Shown here piece by piece: positions 1 to 12,900 of a stretch of 64,000 nucleotides of DNA (within the stretch, counting starts at the first letter, position 1; each line of letters opens with the position of its first letter). The translations under genes were made by a program, and so were the position numbers. The notes below the pieces were generated by a model, which saw only the letters and a program-made list of their open reading frames with translations, searched no databases and was not told the origin of the DNA. Origin of the DNA: Tubulanus polymorphus (taxonomy: Eukaryota; Nemertea; Palaeonemertea; Tubulaniformes; Tubulanidae); the NCBI RefSeq assembly GCF_964204645.1, contig NC_134035.1:10416501-10480500 (forward strand), written 5' to 3'.

Positions 1-428
1 CGTATCATCCGTTTTTCAAACTGACTTTTCAATTCGTATCATCCGTTTTTCAAAATTACTATGATACAACAACAATTCATTCTGTGCATGTTGAGCTCAT
101 TCAATTTAAATAATATGTATAACTTGTAATTCTTAAGAAAACCTGTATTGTACCTGAGTTGTATTTCAAAAAATCAACATCAGAACACACACAATAACCA
201 GTCTATTATGTATGTAGACTAATATTAGTTTGCTGTCCTGTACTTTATTACTGTAAACCAATGATATGCTTTGTAATTATATTAAGGTGTAATAAAGTTA
301 TTTTGAATTTGAATTTGGTCCACGTGACCTTCACCGAGGTCAGTGACATCTAGGAGTAGAGAATCGAACCAGCCTATATAATATTTAATTGTATTTAAAC
401 ATGAATGGGGGCCGTTTTGGAGATCATA
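1..428. other. upstream region of the Ig/LDLa receptor gene
   Basis: No coding exon was seen. Two direct copies of CGTATCATCCGTTTTTCAAA lie at 1-20 and 35-54. An AATAAA at 291-296 could be the polyadenylation signal of a plus-strand gene ending at or before the window start, but nothing else supports such a gene. A CACGTG E-box lies at 321-326 and a TATATAA box at 375-381. Confidence 0.5.
375..381 (+). promoter_or_regulatory. candidate TATA box of the Ig/LDLa receptor gene
   Basis: TATATAA lies 48 bases upstream of the chosen start codon at 429. Initiation about 25-30 bases downstream would fall near 403-410, giving a very short 5' leader. An out-of-frame ATG at 401 opens a 13-codon frame that overlaps the start, and it would be in the mRNA only if transcription began slightly earlier. 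Inferred from position only. Confidence 0.4.
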
Positions 429-3400
429 ATGGATATTTGTAGCATTAACAGCTTCATTATATTGATATCTACTGTATTTAAATTCAGTGGTGAGTTAATC
501 CATGGTCGAAATTCATAAATTCAGCAAAATTGGGTTCGTGTTCGACGTGTGTAGGATTAATTAAATAAATGATCAATATCAATTCAAATTTAAAAGTAGA
601 AGATCTAAAAAAAACCGTCCGATAACATTTCACTGCATCGCTCATTTAGACCCTTGAAACGATATGACTAAAACGACAGCATGAATTGATTGGCTCATTA
701 TAACACCATATTCGATATTATTCATGATAGTGTCCAAATTTTATTTGGCGCGGCAACTTATTAACCACAGACTCTCTTTTCTTGCCACTAGTATCAAACA
801 CTGACGACAGGCCGATGGGGTGAAGTTCCGTTATAGGTGTTAATCTCTGTTTCAACTTGAGCTAGGACACCTGATGTCCTCTCCTCAATTCAAGTTGAAC
901 TAGACATAAGTCGACTAATTTACAAAGTATAAGTGAAACTGGATGTCAGTTAGTCATTACCTGAAGTGGTCGACCAGGATCGAACCGGTCGCTGTAGTTC
1001 GAACCTACTAGTTCAAAACTGCCTGTGAAATGCAGGGTTAGGGTTATTTTCCACTACTGTAGGCTTTCTAGGCATGTAGGCCAGTACCCTAAATCGATGG
1101 TCGGAATCTGAATCAAGATTTCTTAATCCTTTTGAAATTTTTCTATTTCAAATTTAGATCAGTTACGGACGGTAGGTATGGAGCTATCTCCGGCCGGTCC
1201 GATCACTGTCCCAGATGGCGCCACTGTGCATATCAACTGCAGCGTAGACCTGCTGATAATTCCGCGGAGGACGATACACTGGGACGTCGCCGGCATGAGA
1301 CCGGCGTTGAAACGAAAAATCGCTCAGAAATTCGTGACTCGCGACACGCTGCAGATAGTTATACAACAAATACGCGCCGAAGACGCAGGCCCGTTCTCGT
1401 GTAAAGCTGAAAATAAATATGGCTTCCTCTTGTATAAAAACGTTCACATTTGGGTTCAGTCAAGTAAGTATTCTATCAGGATCCTTACAACTCCTCGATT
1501 CCTTAAAAACTCTTTCTAAATGGAAAATTTTTTTGAATATGCTTGCTTTGATTTGAGCATTATCCTGAAACTCCTTTAATACTCCTTCAATTTTGAGACA
1601 TAGGCTCTACCCCTGAATCGGTACAGTAGAACCAGGATCTTTTTGTGAACAAATAAGAAACCGAGTTTGGTAGTGTCAATGATAAAAATTTGCTCAAAAC
1701 GGCTGAATTAACAGTTTACTGAGATAGGCCTAAACAGTTACTGATTTTGGAGGAGTAGACTGGAATAATTGATGTTAAAGTGGTGCAGATAATTCGTGGA
1801 AATATGAAATTCTCTCAGTACTCCTCTTATCCACAAATGACTGATCTGAAGGGAACTGGTAGATTTATTGCATAGTTAAACCATATAGTTAAAACTTTTT
1901 GATTGATAGTTGTCGAAGGTCAGTCTCGGGTCGTTAGATTGTCTATAAAACTAAGAATGATGTTCTTATACTAGTTTTAAATCAAAGGGAGGATTGCGCA
2001 TTAGTGTATGGTGATTAGTGCATTTATATTATCATTTTAAATGCGTGTTGTGTTACAGGAGAGGTCAGTAGGTGCGGCGATCGGACGAAGTTTCAATGTA
2101 AATCCGGGCAGTGTTTGAATTTGGAGAAGCGTTGTGATAGCGTAATACAGTGTTCAGATGGATCCGATGAAATAGGATGTGGTGAGTTAACGACACCGAG
2201 TTGACTGCTGGATCGGTAGCTTTAAACTGTTTGACCCTTGCACTACCTTGAATGGGAGACCAATCTGCAGTTTGAAGCTATTCGAATAAAACCAAACCCA
2301 TTTATAGTAATATCTGTCTTGTTCCGGTCGGAACTGAACTGATTTTCAATACGCGATTTATTTGCAGACCCGTCGTGTAGATCGGGATTTCTGTGCAATA
2401 ATCGTCAATGCCTCGGTATAGATGTAACCTGTGATAAAGATGGTATCGACCATTGCGGCGATTGGTCCGACGAAAACTGTGACATAATTCCTGTTCGAGG
2501 TATGGATCGTATTTTTTTTATCGCAAGTCATTAGATGTAATAAAGAAGCCCCTGCGATGGATAGAATTCCAAAATTTGAACGACAGAGGCTGGGAAATTA
2601 CTAACCAAGAAGTGCGGTGTATAAATCTGTGATGTACTTCGCTACAACACGGTACCGTATGGTGGTGTATTGTTGTTCATAATTAGTTTTTATCCGTATT
2701 GAAAGATGGCAGCACCTGTCAAAACCTAATGAAATATTAGTAACTAATGATACACCGCATTGCGGTGTAGATACACTTATAGCAGTTTGCCTGTAATTCA
2801 ACACACCGGGGTGGGGTTTCTTGAAAATTTCCAAATCATCCCCAGTATTTACGGGTATTGATTAGTCAGCACCGAAGGGGCTGTCGGAGCTTATTTTGTA
2901 CGATAATTCCTACCGAAAAGAGAGTAATTCATGTAGTCAATATGTTTTCATTATTCTACAGAGCGAACTCCCGGAGGCGGCACCGACGTGGATTTGAGTA
3001 ATTCGTGGCATCGAACGATTATATTCATCATCGTCGGTTGTATCCTGGCCGTCGTGATGGTCGTGTCGGCTTTAGTCGTCATCATGTGTCGACATCACCT
3101 CGTCAAACACGACGACGACACGTGCGACAGCGGCGTCGACGCGGCCACCGACGACGAGATACACACTCTCGACCCGGCGATCGGGTCGACGGCGACCGTA
3201 CCGATCACCGGCGCGATGGATATCCACCCGGAGGAACAACCCGAACTCCAATCGTTGATCGATTTACCGCCGCCGTATTCGAAACACGACGAGTCTCTCC
3301 CGCCACGCGGCGATGACGACGACGCGCCACCGCCGTACGAGACGTTCCAACGCGGACTCGATGATATTTATAATCCGACCGTGCATCGATCAACGCCTCT

Positions 3401-3890
3401 GTTGCCGCGTCCGGTCTATCGACATCGGGACGACGGTCGGTCGTCGAGTGTCGATCGCGTTTTAGAATCGACGCCTCAGCCGCCGTCCGGTAGTCATAGT
3501 TTGGATTATCGTACGTTGACTTTACGACGCGATGATATCCCACCGCCGGTCGCTACGTCGACGCTCCGGCGTCACCCGCCGCGATCTCTTGAAGGTAGGT
3601 TGGTTCCGTCTGCGGCGAATGAGAGGAGGGCTCCGACGACGCGAATGCCAAATCAGACTGAGAGGAGGGCTCCATCAGCTGCCTCATCTGAAAGGAGGGC
3701 TTCAGCTGAGAGGAGGGCTCCATCATCCTTGGCCGATCGGAGGGCCCCTACGACGCGTACTCCGAATCAATCTGTCCCAGCTGAGAGGAGGGCTCCGACG
3801 ACGCGTCCCTCAAATGCTGCTACAAATTCTGGTGCTCAAAGGTCAACGACCGAAAATTGTCCAACGACTCTTTACGAAATTAGTGTTTGA
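429..3890 (+). CDS. single-pass receptor: signal peptide, Ig, two LDLa, TM, PPPY tail (5 exons, 516 aa)
   Basis: Exons are 429-489, 1158-1463, 2059-2181, 2368-2499 and 2962-3890. All introns are GT-AG and all in phase 1, typical of shuffled extracellular modules. Residues 1-20 (ATG at 429) form a hydrophobic signal peptide. The Ig domain covers about 22-122, with C48, W62 and C102 in a DAGPFSC context. Two LDLa repeats (about 127-163 and 164-203) each have six cysteines and the acidic SDGSDE or SDEN calcium-site pattern. A membrane helix spans about 227-249. The tail has PPPY motifs at 310-313 and 330-333, which in known proteins bind WW domains of NEDD4-family ubiquitin ligases, and six ERRAP-like repeats near the C-terminus. 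Family knowledge suggests an endocytic or ligase-recruiting receptor like LDLRAD3/LDLRAD4, but the Ig domain is not part of those proteins. Ligand and orthology are unknown. Polyadenylation is likely near AATAAA at about 4208 or 4669. Confidence 0.9.
2605..2880 (-). repeat. interspersed repeat with CACCGCA/TGCGGTG palindromes, family C
   Basis: This lies in intron 4 of the receptor gene. It is the reverse complement of about 42530-42820 and resembles 48710-48880, with partial matches at about 22190-22260 and 36665-36755. Copies share the short palindrome CACCGCATTGCGGTG and a conserved GACAGGTGCTGC block. It carries no coding potential, and it is probably a non-autonomous element, since copies sit in unrelated introns. 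Confidence 0.6.
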
Positions 3891-4295
3891 TATCGTGTAT
3901 GTATATTTGTATAGTTTTCAAAAAGTAACTATTCGTACGAAAGCAATGATTTTTCATATCGAAATATTTTGTCCCAAGATGTGATATTATCATCTTGAAG
4001 GTGCTGTGCGGTATATATCAGCCGGATTTATAGCGGTGGGCTACATGCGAAAATACATTTTTCATTTCGGCGTTAAATCAGTCAAATTCTAAACTTTAAA
4101 AGTTGGTCATAATACTGAGTATTTAGGGACCGTTACATGTGCGTACACATTAAATTAATGAGGTCGAGGGATCGTCTCAGCAAAATTGTGTGTACGAACA
4201 GCCCCTAATAAATTTATAATGAGTACAATGTTCATTTGGTTAGTGGTTAGGGGAGAAATGTCAAGTATATAACCGTCACATAGGCCTACACTATA

Positions 4296-4606
4296 GCTGC
4301 GATCACGTGAGCATGTTTGGCCCATGTTGAATTAGGCCCATAACAACTTAACACTGGTCCTGAATGGGCCCATGCCTGTTTGGCCCACGCCATATTTGTC
4401 TCGGCCAAAATGTCGGACCGGGCCAGAGCCAAATTTTAGCACAGGTCAAATTATTGCCTATGAATTGCAACTGGTTCCGGAAGTGACTCACTTCGTTTTG
4501 TTAAAGCATTTAGTATCGAGTGAACACACTCTAATTGCGTGAGCCTTGTGGGCCAATTTGACTTGGGCCTGATCCGTGCCAAATCCCGTCCCCGTGAGAT
4601 CGCGGT
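4296..4606. mobile_element. MITE-like element, family A (TIR about CYGCGATCACACG)
   Basis: The left end AGCTGCGATCACGTGA (4295-4310) is matched in inverted orientation by CCGTGAGATCGCGG at 4592-4606. The interior has repeated TTTGGCCC and TTAGCACAGGTCAAATT blocks. A second full copy is at 47382-47677. A partial copy is at about 29325-29405, and a reverse-complement fragment is at about 27255-27400. It has no open frame, so it would need transposase from elsewhere. Confidence 0.7.
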
Positions 4607-5684
4607 TTATGAATGTTTTTAGGTTTCGCTAGATTATATCGCCGAGATATGTATTATTTGATTATCGCATAATAAAGTGACTGAAGCCAAGGCAGTATTT
4701 AATGAATATTAGCGAGTGAACTGTGCTACATTCATACGCGCCTCATTTAATACAGTGATCGTTGTCGACAATCAAAATTAATGTTTTATAAGTATCAAAT
4801 CTTACTGTTATGAATCTGATGATAATTTTGTACGCATGTTTTATTAGAGCCAGTTGTCAAAAAGCCGTCTTATGCTTGGCTTTCACTGTTTATTTAACAT
4901 GTGAAGTATGCATTTAAGGAAGTTGCATATCCACTTCAATCAAATCAAATCAACTCTTGTAAATGATTCTGAACTTCTCGAATATCCAACCATTGTTAAC
5001 GATTAGATTCTGAACTTCTCAAATTCCTAATTGTATACGTATTACGTTGCATGAAATTCAAGCTTCTCTCAACTGTGGCGAACGTTTTCTACTTAACTTA
5101 CTGCACTGGTGGTATTCAATAGCTCATTTCAGTATGCCAGTTTCTCAGCATTTCGTTTCATTACCGACACCGATACGGCCATTAATCATTTTTCGATGCT
5201 TGTTTTTTTTTTTGCGTGTGCTTTTTCCCTGTAGTTTATAATAAGAATATCATCGTCGATGCATTTATACATGTTTGAAAATGACATGAATTTTTTTTTG
5301 TTAGCAATTTTATCGTTATTATATGTAGAGTTACTAATCAATCTAAGGTACAAACTTAATAGGCCATTCATTAAGTACGCATTATGTATTAAGCATAAGC
5401 CACTAAGTCAAACTTGCGTACGGCAAGTCATCGTCGTATATATATTAAGTCACTTAAGTAGTCCCTATTTCGGACCAGACTGGTCCTCATATATCTAATT
5501 GTTGTAGTGTATTCACAAAAAATGAGGGTAATTTGAAAGTCTTACCTGTGGTTGAGCTCTTAAAGAGTAGAAACTACTCACTTAGTTAAAGTAGTCAATA
5601 CTCTGTGATTAGAGAGTTCCAGTTTGTATTTCTAATTCCAATTCATTCATTGTTGGTCGTCATTTGGATAAGTCGTCGACCGAA

Positions 5685-5851
5685 GGGAACATTCATTAAT
5701 AACGTCCGCATAAAATTAGAATTTTTCAACCCCCCTCTCCCCCCCTGTAAACAAAATCGGCCATTTTTTCATATACATTAAGCATTACAGTACGCAATTG
5801 CACTGACCCCTCCCCCCTCCCCTAAAGCGTACGTAATAAATGAATGACACC
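5685..5851. mobile_element. MITE-like element, family F, copy 1 (167 bp)
   Basis: The whole segment is the reverse complement of 23859-24016. The ends form inverted repeats of about 25 bp around CATTCATTNATT followed by CGTACGC. A CCCCTCCCCC tract and the GCAATTGCACTGACCC block are shared by both copies. It is non-coding. Confidence 0.75.
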
Positions 5852-6998
5852 AAATCATAATGATGGTCCCAGCTACGACTTTAGCGAGTTTGACAGTTAT
5901 TGCATATAGGGCTGTGGAAAATTAGCAAAATTTTGCGCACATATTTTATGAACACTTGGCACTTATTCATTTTTAGGGGAAATGTAGGTTTTCATCGCTA
6001 GTCATCCTGCTCATTACACGTGCTTGCGCCCCATAGATCTCGAAAAGCATTCTTCATTTCAACCTCATTATTGTTACGACATACCGGCATACTGTGCATA
6101 CCAACTGCAATAATATCTATACCTTATAAAAAGCATGAAGAAAAAATTATTAAACAAATATTGCTAATTTATGTATTTGTAATGAAAATTCTTTATTCGA
6201 AAGAAATAAAATATATTGACATAAAAATAATATACTGGTCTTGTAGTATGAATATTTTGTCAGGACTTTCCATTACGTCATAAGGATGTTTGACAAACAA
6301 TATATAAATAAATACTTTATCATCATTTCGTTGATTTCGAGTTAAAATGTGGCCAATCGACCTCGATCTGAAATTCTATGAATAACATTTAACAAGTAAA
6401 GATAAGATACGATTTATGGAAAAAACAGTTAACCTTTTAAAAACCCAACAGAGATCAACGATAAATTCTGTGTAACAATGAACACGTTTAATTCACGGGA
6501 TATGCATAGCCTGTGATAACAAATTTAGTACATCAATGAAAATGGCACATGCTTCAGCCAAAAACATCCATCAATTCCATTAAATATACCGATATACTTG
6601 AAACAAAGATTGCACCGATTAAAGATTGCAAAAAGCAACATTGAGCAATCAAGGGCACGACCCTTTTAAGAAAAACTTAATTACATCGAATAAATCAGTA
6701 TTCAACAACTACAGAAAATCAAGAACATGTCATGTCTAGTCGGGCATGCAGTACACCATCTCAATCAGGCTTTCTACACATTTTCATTAACAGATTCAAC
6801 GAATGTCCGTTAACCTGAAAATTATTTCACCGAGGGAAAACAGCGACACAAACAAACATCAAACATTCTCAAATTATAAACCATAAAAACAAAATATCAT
6901 GGACGGATTGAGAAATTCATTCGTTCTAAAATGCAACAGCAATAAATACACGAATATTTTACGAGATATGAAACAGTTAATATAAAACACTGATCATT

Positions 6999-9900
6999 TC
7001 AAACGTCTTCGTACGAAGTTTTGTCTTTCTCCTCGTCGGGGGTTTTGATAGTGGGCGTTATTTCGATGACGCGCGGAGCTCCACCGCCGACCGCTGATAC
7101 CGGGGGTAGAGGTGGTAGATGACTGTCCGACCTGTATCGATCAAATAACAATAACTATATATCTAAAATCATGAACGCAACATTCATACAACATTTTTGA
7201 ACAGGTCCTTACAGACATTCCTGAATATAAGGAGTTCTCATGGAATTTTAAAGGGAGAAAATATATCGGGGAATTAGTGTCTGCATCACTTTGCAATCTA
7301 TTTTACACTTATCGCGTTTGTTTAGGAGACTGTCGACTCAATCAATTGCATGTATTTGATTGGAAACTCAAATAGTTCAATTGACCCAGTGAACCGGTGT
7401 CTCTGTGGCTCGGTCAAATCTACCATAATATGGTGTCATCCGCAGATGAGATAACTTCTAGTGTAGTATGTTAAACAACTTATCCAGCAGGGCAGCCACC
7501 TCCCCGGGCCCACTATTAACATAATCGTTTAGTTTTCCCTGTTAGAAAACTAAATTCCTTGAATGAATAGCGTGGTCAGCAGCATATCCGAATTCCCCGA
7601 GTTTTCCCTGAAACGAACCTCACTAATATGAATCACACATCATACGTACCGTCGATTGTCTTTGAGCAGCGAATTCAGTTTGGGAAATCGTTTAGCGAAG
7701 TCTCCGTCCTGAGGTTTATCAGACTCGACCGGCGGCAGCTGATGTAGATTCATCTTGTGACTGCTCGCTCTGGCTATCAGTCGACCAACACTGCCGCGTT
7801 TAGCCAGCTATGAATAGAATATCGACGGAAATTTATAACTTAGATTCGAAATATGATATTGATATTGATATCTATTTCCACCAGTTTCAATGAATATGAG
7901 TAAGGCCCTATTTTTCATTCACACTCCTACACAGGTAGGTAATGATGATTTTTTCCCAGGGACAAGCTAACAAGCTGGGCTGGTTTTCAACAATGACATA
8001 CTATCAGAAACCAGGATCAACCATGGTATCTCGGTGGTCATTACCCAGGTTGAACATTCATCCCCCCAGGGATTCCTTTGATACCCGGTCGATAAAACCG
8101 AGCCCTGTATACGAAACTGACCCTTGCATCATATTGGACAGAAAAAGGAACTTAATTGGAATATATAAAATATGAAACTTTTATCAAAATTCTTAGAGAC
8201 TATTATACTATGGATGAAAATCAGTTATGATTGGTGATAGATCTAAAGCCAATCTCAAGTCGACTAAGATCCGATCAGATCGTCGGATCATAAACGGTCA
8301 AGTCTGCGATGTTTTTATCAGGAACTTTAAAAACATTAGTCATAACGACGACTGTGACGAATTGATCGCAGACCTATCGTAAGCCGAATCGTCAGGATAG
8401 AACAAGTTCTATTTCCTATGAATGAACGTAGTCGACTCGACTGCACTTGAGATCATGAGACAAACGAATCAGCAATCAGTCATCATGTGTGTACTACCGC
8501 TGTTCTTATGACGATCTAGTCAGGTCTTAAGTCAAACTGACCCAGGCTTAAGGCTGTCGTCGTACAACCAGGCCTTCCCGCCGAGGAATGAAAAATGGCT
8601 ATTACAATTTTGGACTCAGGTCAGGCGGGGAGAATGAAAGATACTTACATCGTGCGAGCTAATACGATTAACAAGATCCAAACGAAGTTTAGAGGCGTGA
8701 CGCAGACACAGCGAGCTCGCTTGCTTCGCGGCGAGGCCGGTTATCGACGAACGCGCGTCGGACACCGGCACGAATCCGGTATCTTCGACCGGTACGACGA
8801 GAATCACGTTCTTCAAACCCGGTTCCTTCACCTGTGAAAATAACGAGACGTCGCGTTTCAATCTGATCGGAAAGCTGAAGCCAGAAATTGATTAATAATG
8901 ATAAATGTTATCTAAATAGCGCGAGTATCCTGTAACAGTTCGAATGCACTCTCCTAGTAAGAGTATTGTCCGAATTGGGTCTGTCGATGTGTCCCCAACT
9001 CTTCAGGGAGTGGCCACTTTTATTTGACTTGCTTTCCCCCCTATTCCCTGACATGTACGTTGTCATGCACTTAGAAGTAAATTAGAAATGTAATACTGAT
9101 GAACTGAATCACACAGGATTCTAGCAGGTTTATTTTTGTATCAAATCACAATCGTAAACTGGCGTTTGCCGCAGAGTAACTGACTTAAGTGTGCGAAGAA
9201 AGATTTCAAGTCGATCCGTGTTGGAACTGGCAGCCAGAATAGATTTAATGAGTTTCGATCTTTCCTTTTAGTAGGAAATCCGCAATTACAGACAGTACTG
9301 AAATAGGTACTTACAGTGAATATGAGTTTATTTGTCGTATTGTTGATATAACACGGACCCTGGTAGAGATCTTTAGTGTACGCGTTGAAGGCATAACCTG
9401 TGGAATAAAATAATAACATGTCTATAATTACAAGCTATTGGATCATCAGCGGAAACAAAGGGGGAGGGGGTGTTCTGAACTTCTAGTTTTTCAAAGATTT
9501 GGTGTCGGTAATGCACGTGCTGTCTCTGAGAGCCGACAATCTCTGAACCCTGAAATCCAAGCTGCGCCCCTGTGAATCAAACTACAAAACTATGTAGCCC
9601 ACATTTTCTTGTTACACATTTTTCAGTTTATATCATGCATTATCAATAATGTACTAATGTAACAACCTAATGAAAAGTATCATACAAAACGCTATGCTAC
9701 ACTACATTTCCACAGATAGAAATTTAGGGCAGTTTATCATTGGCCACTTCGAGAGATGAGGTCATCCCCGACACCTCTTATTCTTAAATACCTTGTATGA
9801 GGATAACATCTTTCATGGATGGCTGAATTTCGAACGTCTTTTTACCATAGATATCGGGCAGGTAAGAGATTTCCAGGTGTAGTTTAACCTTCTCCTGAGT

Positions 9901-12900
9901 CATACCCTGTAATGAATTAACATCGATTAGCACAGTATCAAAAGTTAAAACCATTCACCGATGAAGCCTGCCACATGTTCTGATTTCGAAGTCAATGATT
10001 TAGGCAGTTATTTTCTCAGATATTTCAATCTACATGTCGAAGCTCATCGTTTGTTCCCAAGGATACATAAATTCAAAATTCCCAAATATTAATCTAACCA
10101 AAAATATATTGAAATTCCTAAGTTTTTCCCAATTTCCTGGCACTGTGGGAACCATGTACCAAAATATGCTACAAAAATACAGTTAAACCTCGTTATAATG
10201 ACTTAGGATATAATGATTGATCGGTTATTTCAAATCTAGAATTGCATACTGGATATAACAAACTTTTGGTTATATCAGTTTTTCTGGTCCCACGAAGTTT
10301 GTTGTAGTTATATAAAGATGTTTATTCCGAATATTAATATACATTATAATATAAATACCAGTACCAGGGTACAAGTACGTTATAGGCAAAAGGGTTATTA
10401 AGTTAAACATTTACAAGTAACAAATTCGGCGTAAACCAGACCTAAATTTAGAAATGTTACACGATGGTTTATATGAAATGGCTAACAGAGCAGGTACTGT
10501 ACAAGTGTAGGTGTATAATGTTGGAATTGTTGGTAGTTACTAAGAATAAATTTTGAAACATTTTTTAGCATTTGAGTGTTAGTACGAAGGTCGAAAAGGG
10601 AGATGTTGCCGTTAAGTAGGAAGTTTATCTTATTGGTTTCAGTGAGATTTGAGATGTGATCAGTTATTTAGTTATTTTGTTGTAGCAACAAGCTGTATGT
10701 ATGTGAGGTAGTAGTTACCTGGTATTGCGGTTGCCTCATTAAGACCGTAGCAGCGATTCTGATCGCGCAAACTCTCCACAATCGATACTCGAGCGACGGT
10801 TCGTCTTGGAACGCTTGCAACGCTAGATTCATGTCGCCTTGAGACAAATAATACGACTACAAATAGAAACATCGAGAGAGAACATGATGATCGATCTCCA
10901 GTATTTCAGAGCAAAACCCACAGTTAATTAATATAAGTTATCTTAGTTTCTCTGATGATAAAGTTTAGTAAAAACTTCGAAATGGTCAGAAAATAAACTG
11001 TTATATCATCAACTGTGGGTTTTGCTTGTTATCCCTGCCTAAGATAAAGCATAACAAACAGTACTGAACATAACATACTGTCTGTCTAAGTAATTTACTT
11101 GACTTGGTTTACCGAGTCGACCAGTCCTGTGGTTTACCGAGTCGACCAGTCCCGTGGTTTACCAAGACGACCAGTCCCGTGGTTAACCGAGTCGACCAGT
11201 CCCGTGGTTTACTGAGTCGACCAGTTCCGTGGTTTACCAAGTTGACCAGTCCCGAGGTTTACTGAGTCGACCAGTCCCGCGGTTTCCCGAGTCGATCAGT
11301 ACCGTGGTTTACCGAGTTGACCAGTCCCGTGGTTTACCGAGTTGACCAGTCCCATGGTTTACCGAGTCGACCAGTACCATGGTTTACTGAGTCGACCAGT
11401 CCCGTGGTTTACTGAGTTGACCAGTCCCGTGGTTTCCCGAGTCGACCAGTCCCGTGGTTTCCCGAGTCGACCAGTCCCGTGGTTTACCAAGCTGACCAGT
11501 TCCGTGGTTTACCGAGTCGACCAGTACCATGGTTTACTGAGTCGACCAGTCCCGTGGTTTACCGAGTCGACCAGTCCCGTGGTTTACTGAGTCGACCAGT
11601 CCCGTGGTTTACCGAGTCGACCAGTCCCGTGGTTTACCGAGTTGACCAGTTCCGTGGTTTCCCGAGTCGACCAGTACCGTGGTTTACCGAGTCGACCAGT
11701 ACTGTAGTCTACAGTATTCTACAGCGGCTTATAACGAACAGACCATGAATTTACCTGTACAGCTGTTTCACACATGACGTCAGCATTGCGCGGTTTATTC
11801 GTTATCAAACCCATTTCACCGATGATACTTCCTGTCGTCAGATAATCGACAAACAAGTCTTCATCGAAATACGCATCATCGCCGATCATAGCTTCGACCT
11901 GTAATCAACAAACAGCTCTCAATCTCTATCTCTCGAATAACAGTGCCAAATTCGGTTTTCGTATCTAGTCGACTGGTGGTCGGAACTAATAACCGAATGT
12001 GCTTGATTTCCAAACTATTTCTGGAATATAGTTCCGACTAACTGGCATCCGGTTTCACTTAGTTCGACTCTTGTCGACTAACTCAGATAACCGAAGTTGG
12101 CCCAGGTGCCGCCACTTTCTGCTTATGATTTACAGATCCACTTCAGACGAAAACTTACTCGCACGAGCCCGGATACAACGATATAAAGACCCTTCGGAGG
12201 ATCGCCACGTTTCATGATCACGTCCTTGTAATCGAACGACACCAATTTGGCTTTTTGCTGAAAAATAGAAATCAACGATTACATTTTCGTATAGCGATCA
12301 ATAAAATTAACAAAATCTTTGACAACAAATTTTTGGTGCCGTAATGAAATTCTCATTGTCTTACAAATATATTTATAACATATGGAGCCAGTTGCTGAAA
12401 AGTTGGTTAGAGTTAACTACCGGTAGTAGATAGTGACAATTAAAACCTAATTGTTACTATGGTATTTATCCACCGGTTATCTTTAACCAACTTTTGAGCA
12501 ACTGACTCATGTTCGCTGATAGTTCCGACTAGGCCTTTATCCTAATAGTCATCTTCCCGAAACATTATGAACTCTATTTTTCATTCTAAGACTGAGATGT
12601 TTGTATTGTTAAAGCGCTGACAGTGTGTTATTATCAAATTAGGGCGCTGTTTGAATGGTTAAAATTCACCTTCACAAATCCGAGTAGATGATAATCACCG
12701 GCGATCCACGGTATATTACGCATGATCCTCTCGGGAGACGGAGGTGGAATATACGCCGGCGCGCTCTGTTGGCGTTTCATCAACTCTTCGACCATCTATC
12801 AACGAACAAACATCATCAGATCACTCGTCATCGGCAGCACAATGTTTTAATCGTTCGTGAACATCATTGTTCCCACCCTAACATGACTTCAAAAATTCTC

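Larger units (their letters stand above)
3891..6998. other. 3' flank of the receptor gene and convergent spacer to SLC9C
   Basis: No gene was found. The proximal part is probably 3' UTR of the receptor gene. The spacer holds two terminal-inverted-repeat elements (about 4296-4606 and 5685-5851). The part from about 6190 to 6998 is probably SLC9C 3' UTR, with a minus-strand AATAAA (TTTATT) near 6189. Short open frames here are AT-rich and without recognisable features. Confidence 0.5.
10719..12257 (-). other. SLC9C1: SLC9C1 exons 20-22: cyclic-nucleotide-binding domain
   Basis: Exon 20 has the MKRGDPPKGLYIVVSG beta-strand signature. Exon 21 has the phosphate-binding cassette, GSIIGEMGL followed by PRNAD, with E1001 and R1010 in the positions that hold the ribose and the cyclic phosphate in known domains. 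Exon 22 gives the C-terminal helices. Both key residues are kept, so ligand binding is expected, but cAMP versus cGMP preference cannot be read from this. Confidence 0.9.

Noticed and set aside
11104-11708. CRISPR-like spaced repeats
   Set aside because: Units are contiguous without unique spacers, and the genome is eukaryotic.
11342-11748. Open frames with VDQSRGLP-type repeats
   Set aside because: Product of the 25-bp minisatellite within an SLC9C intron.
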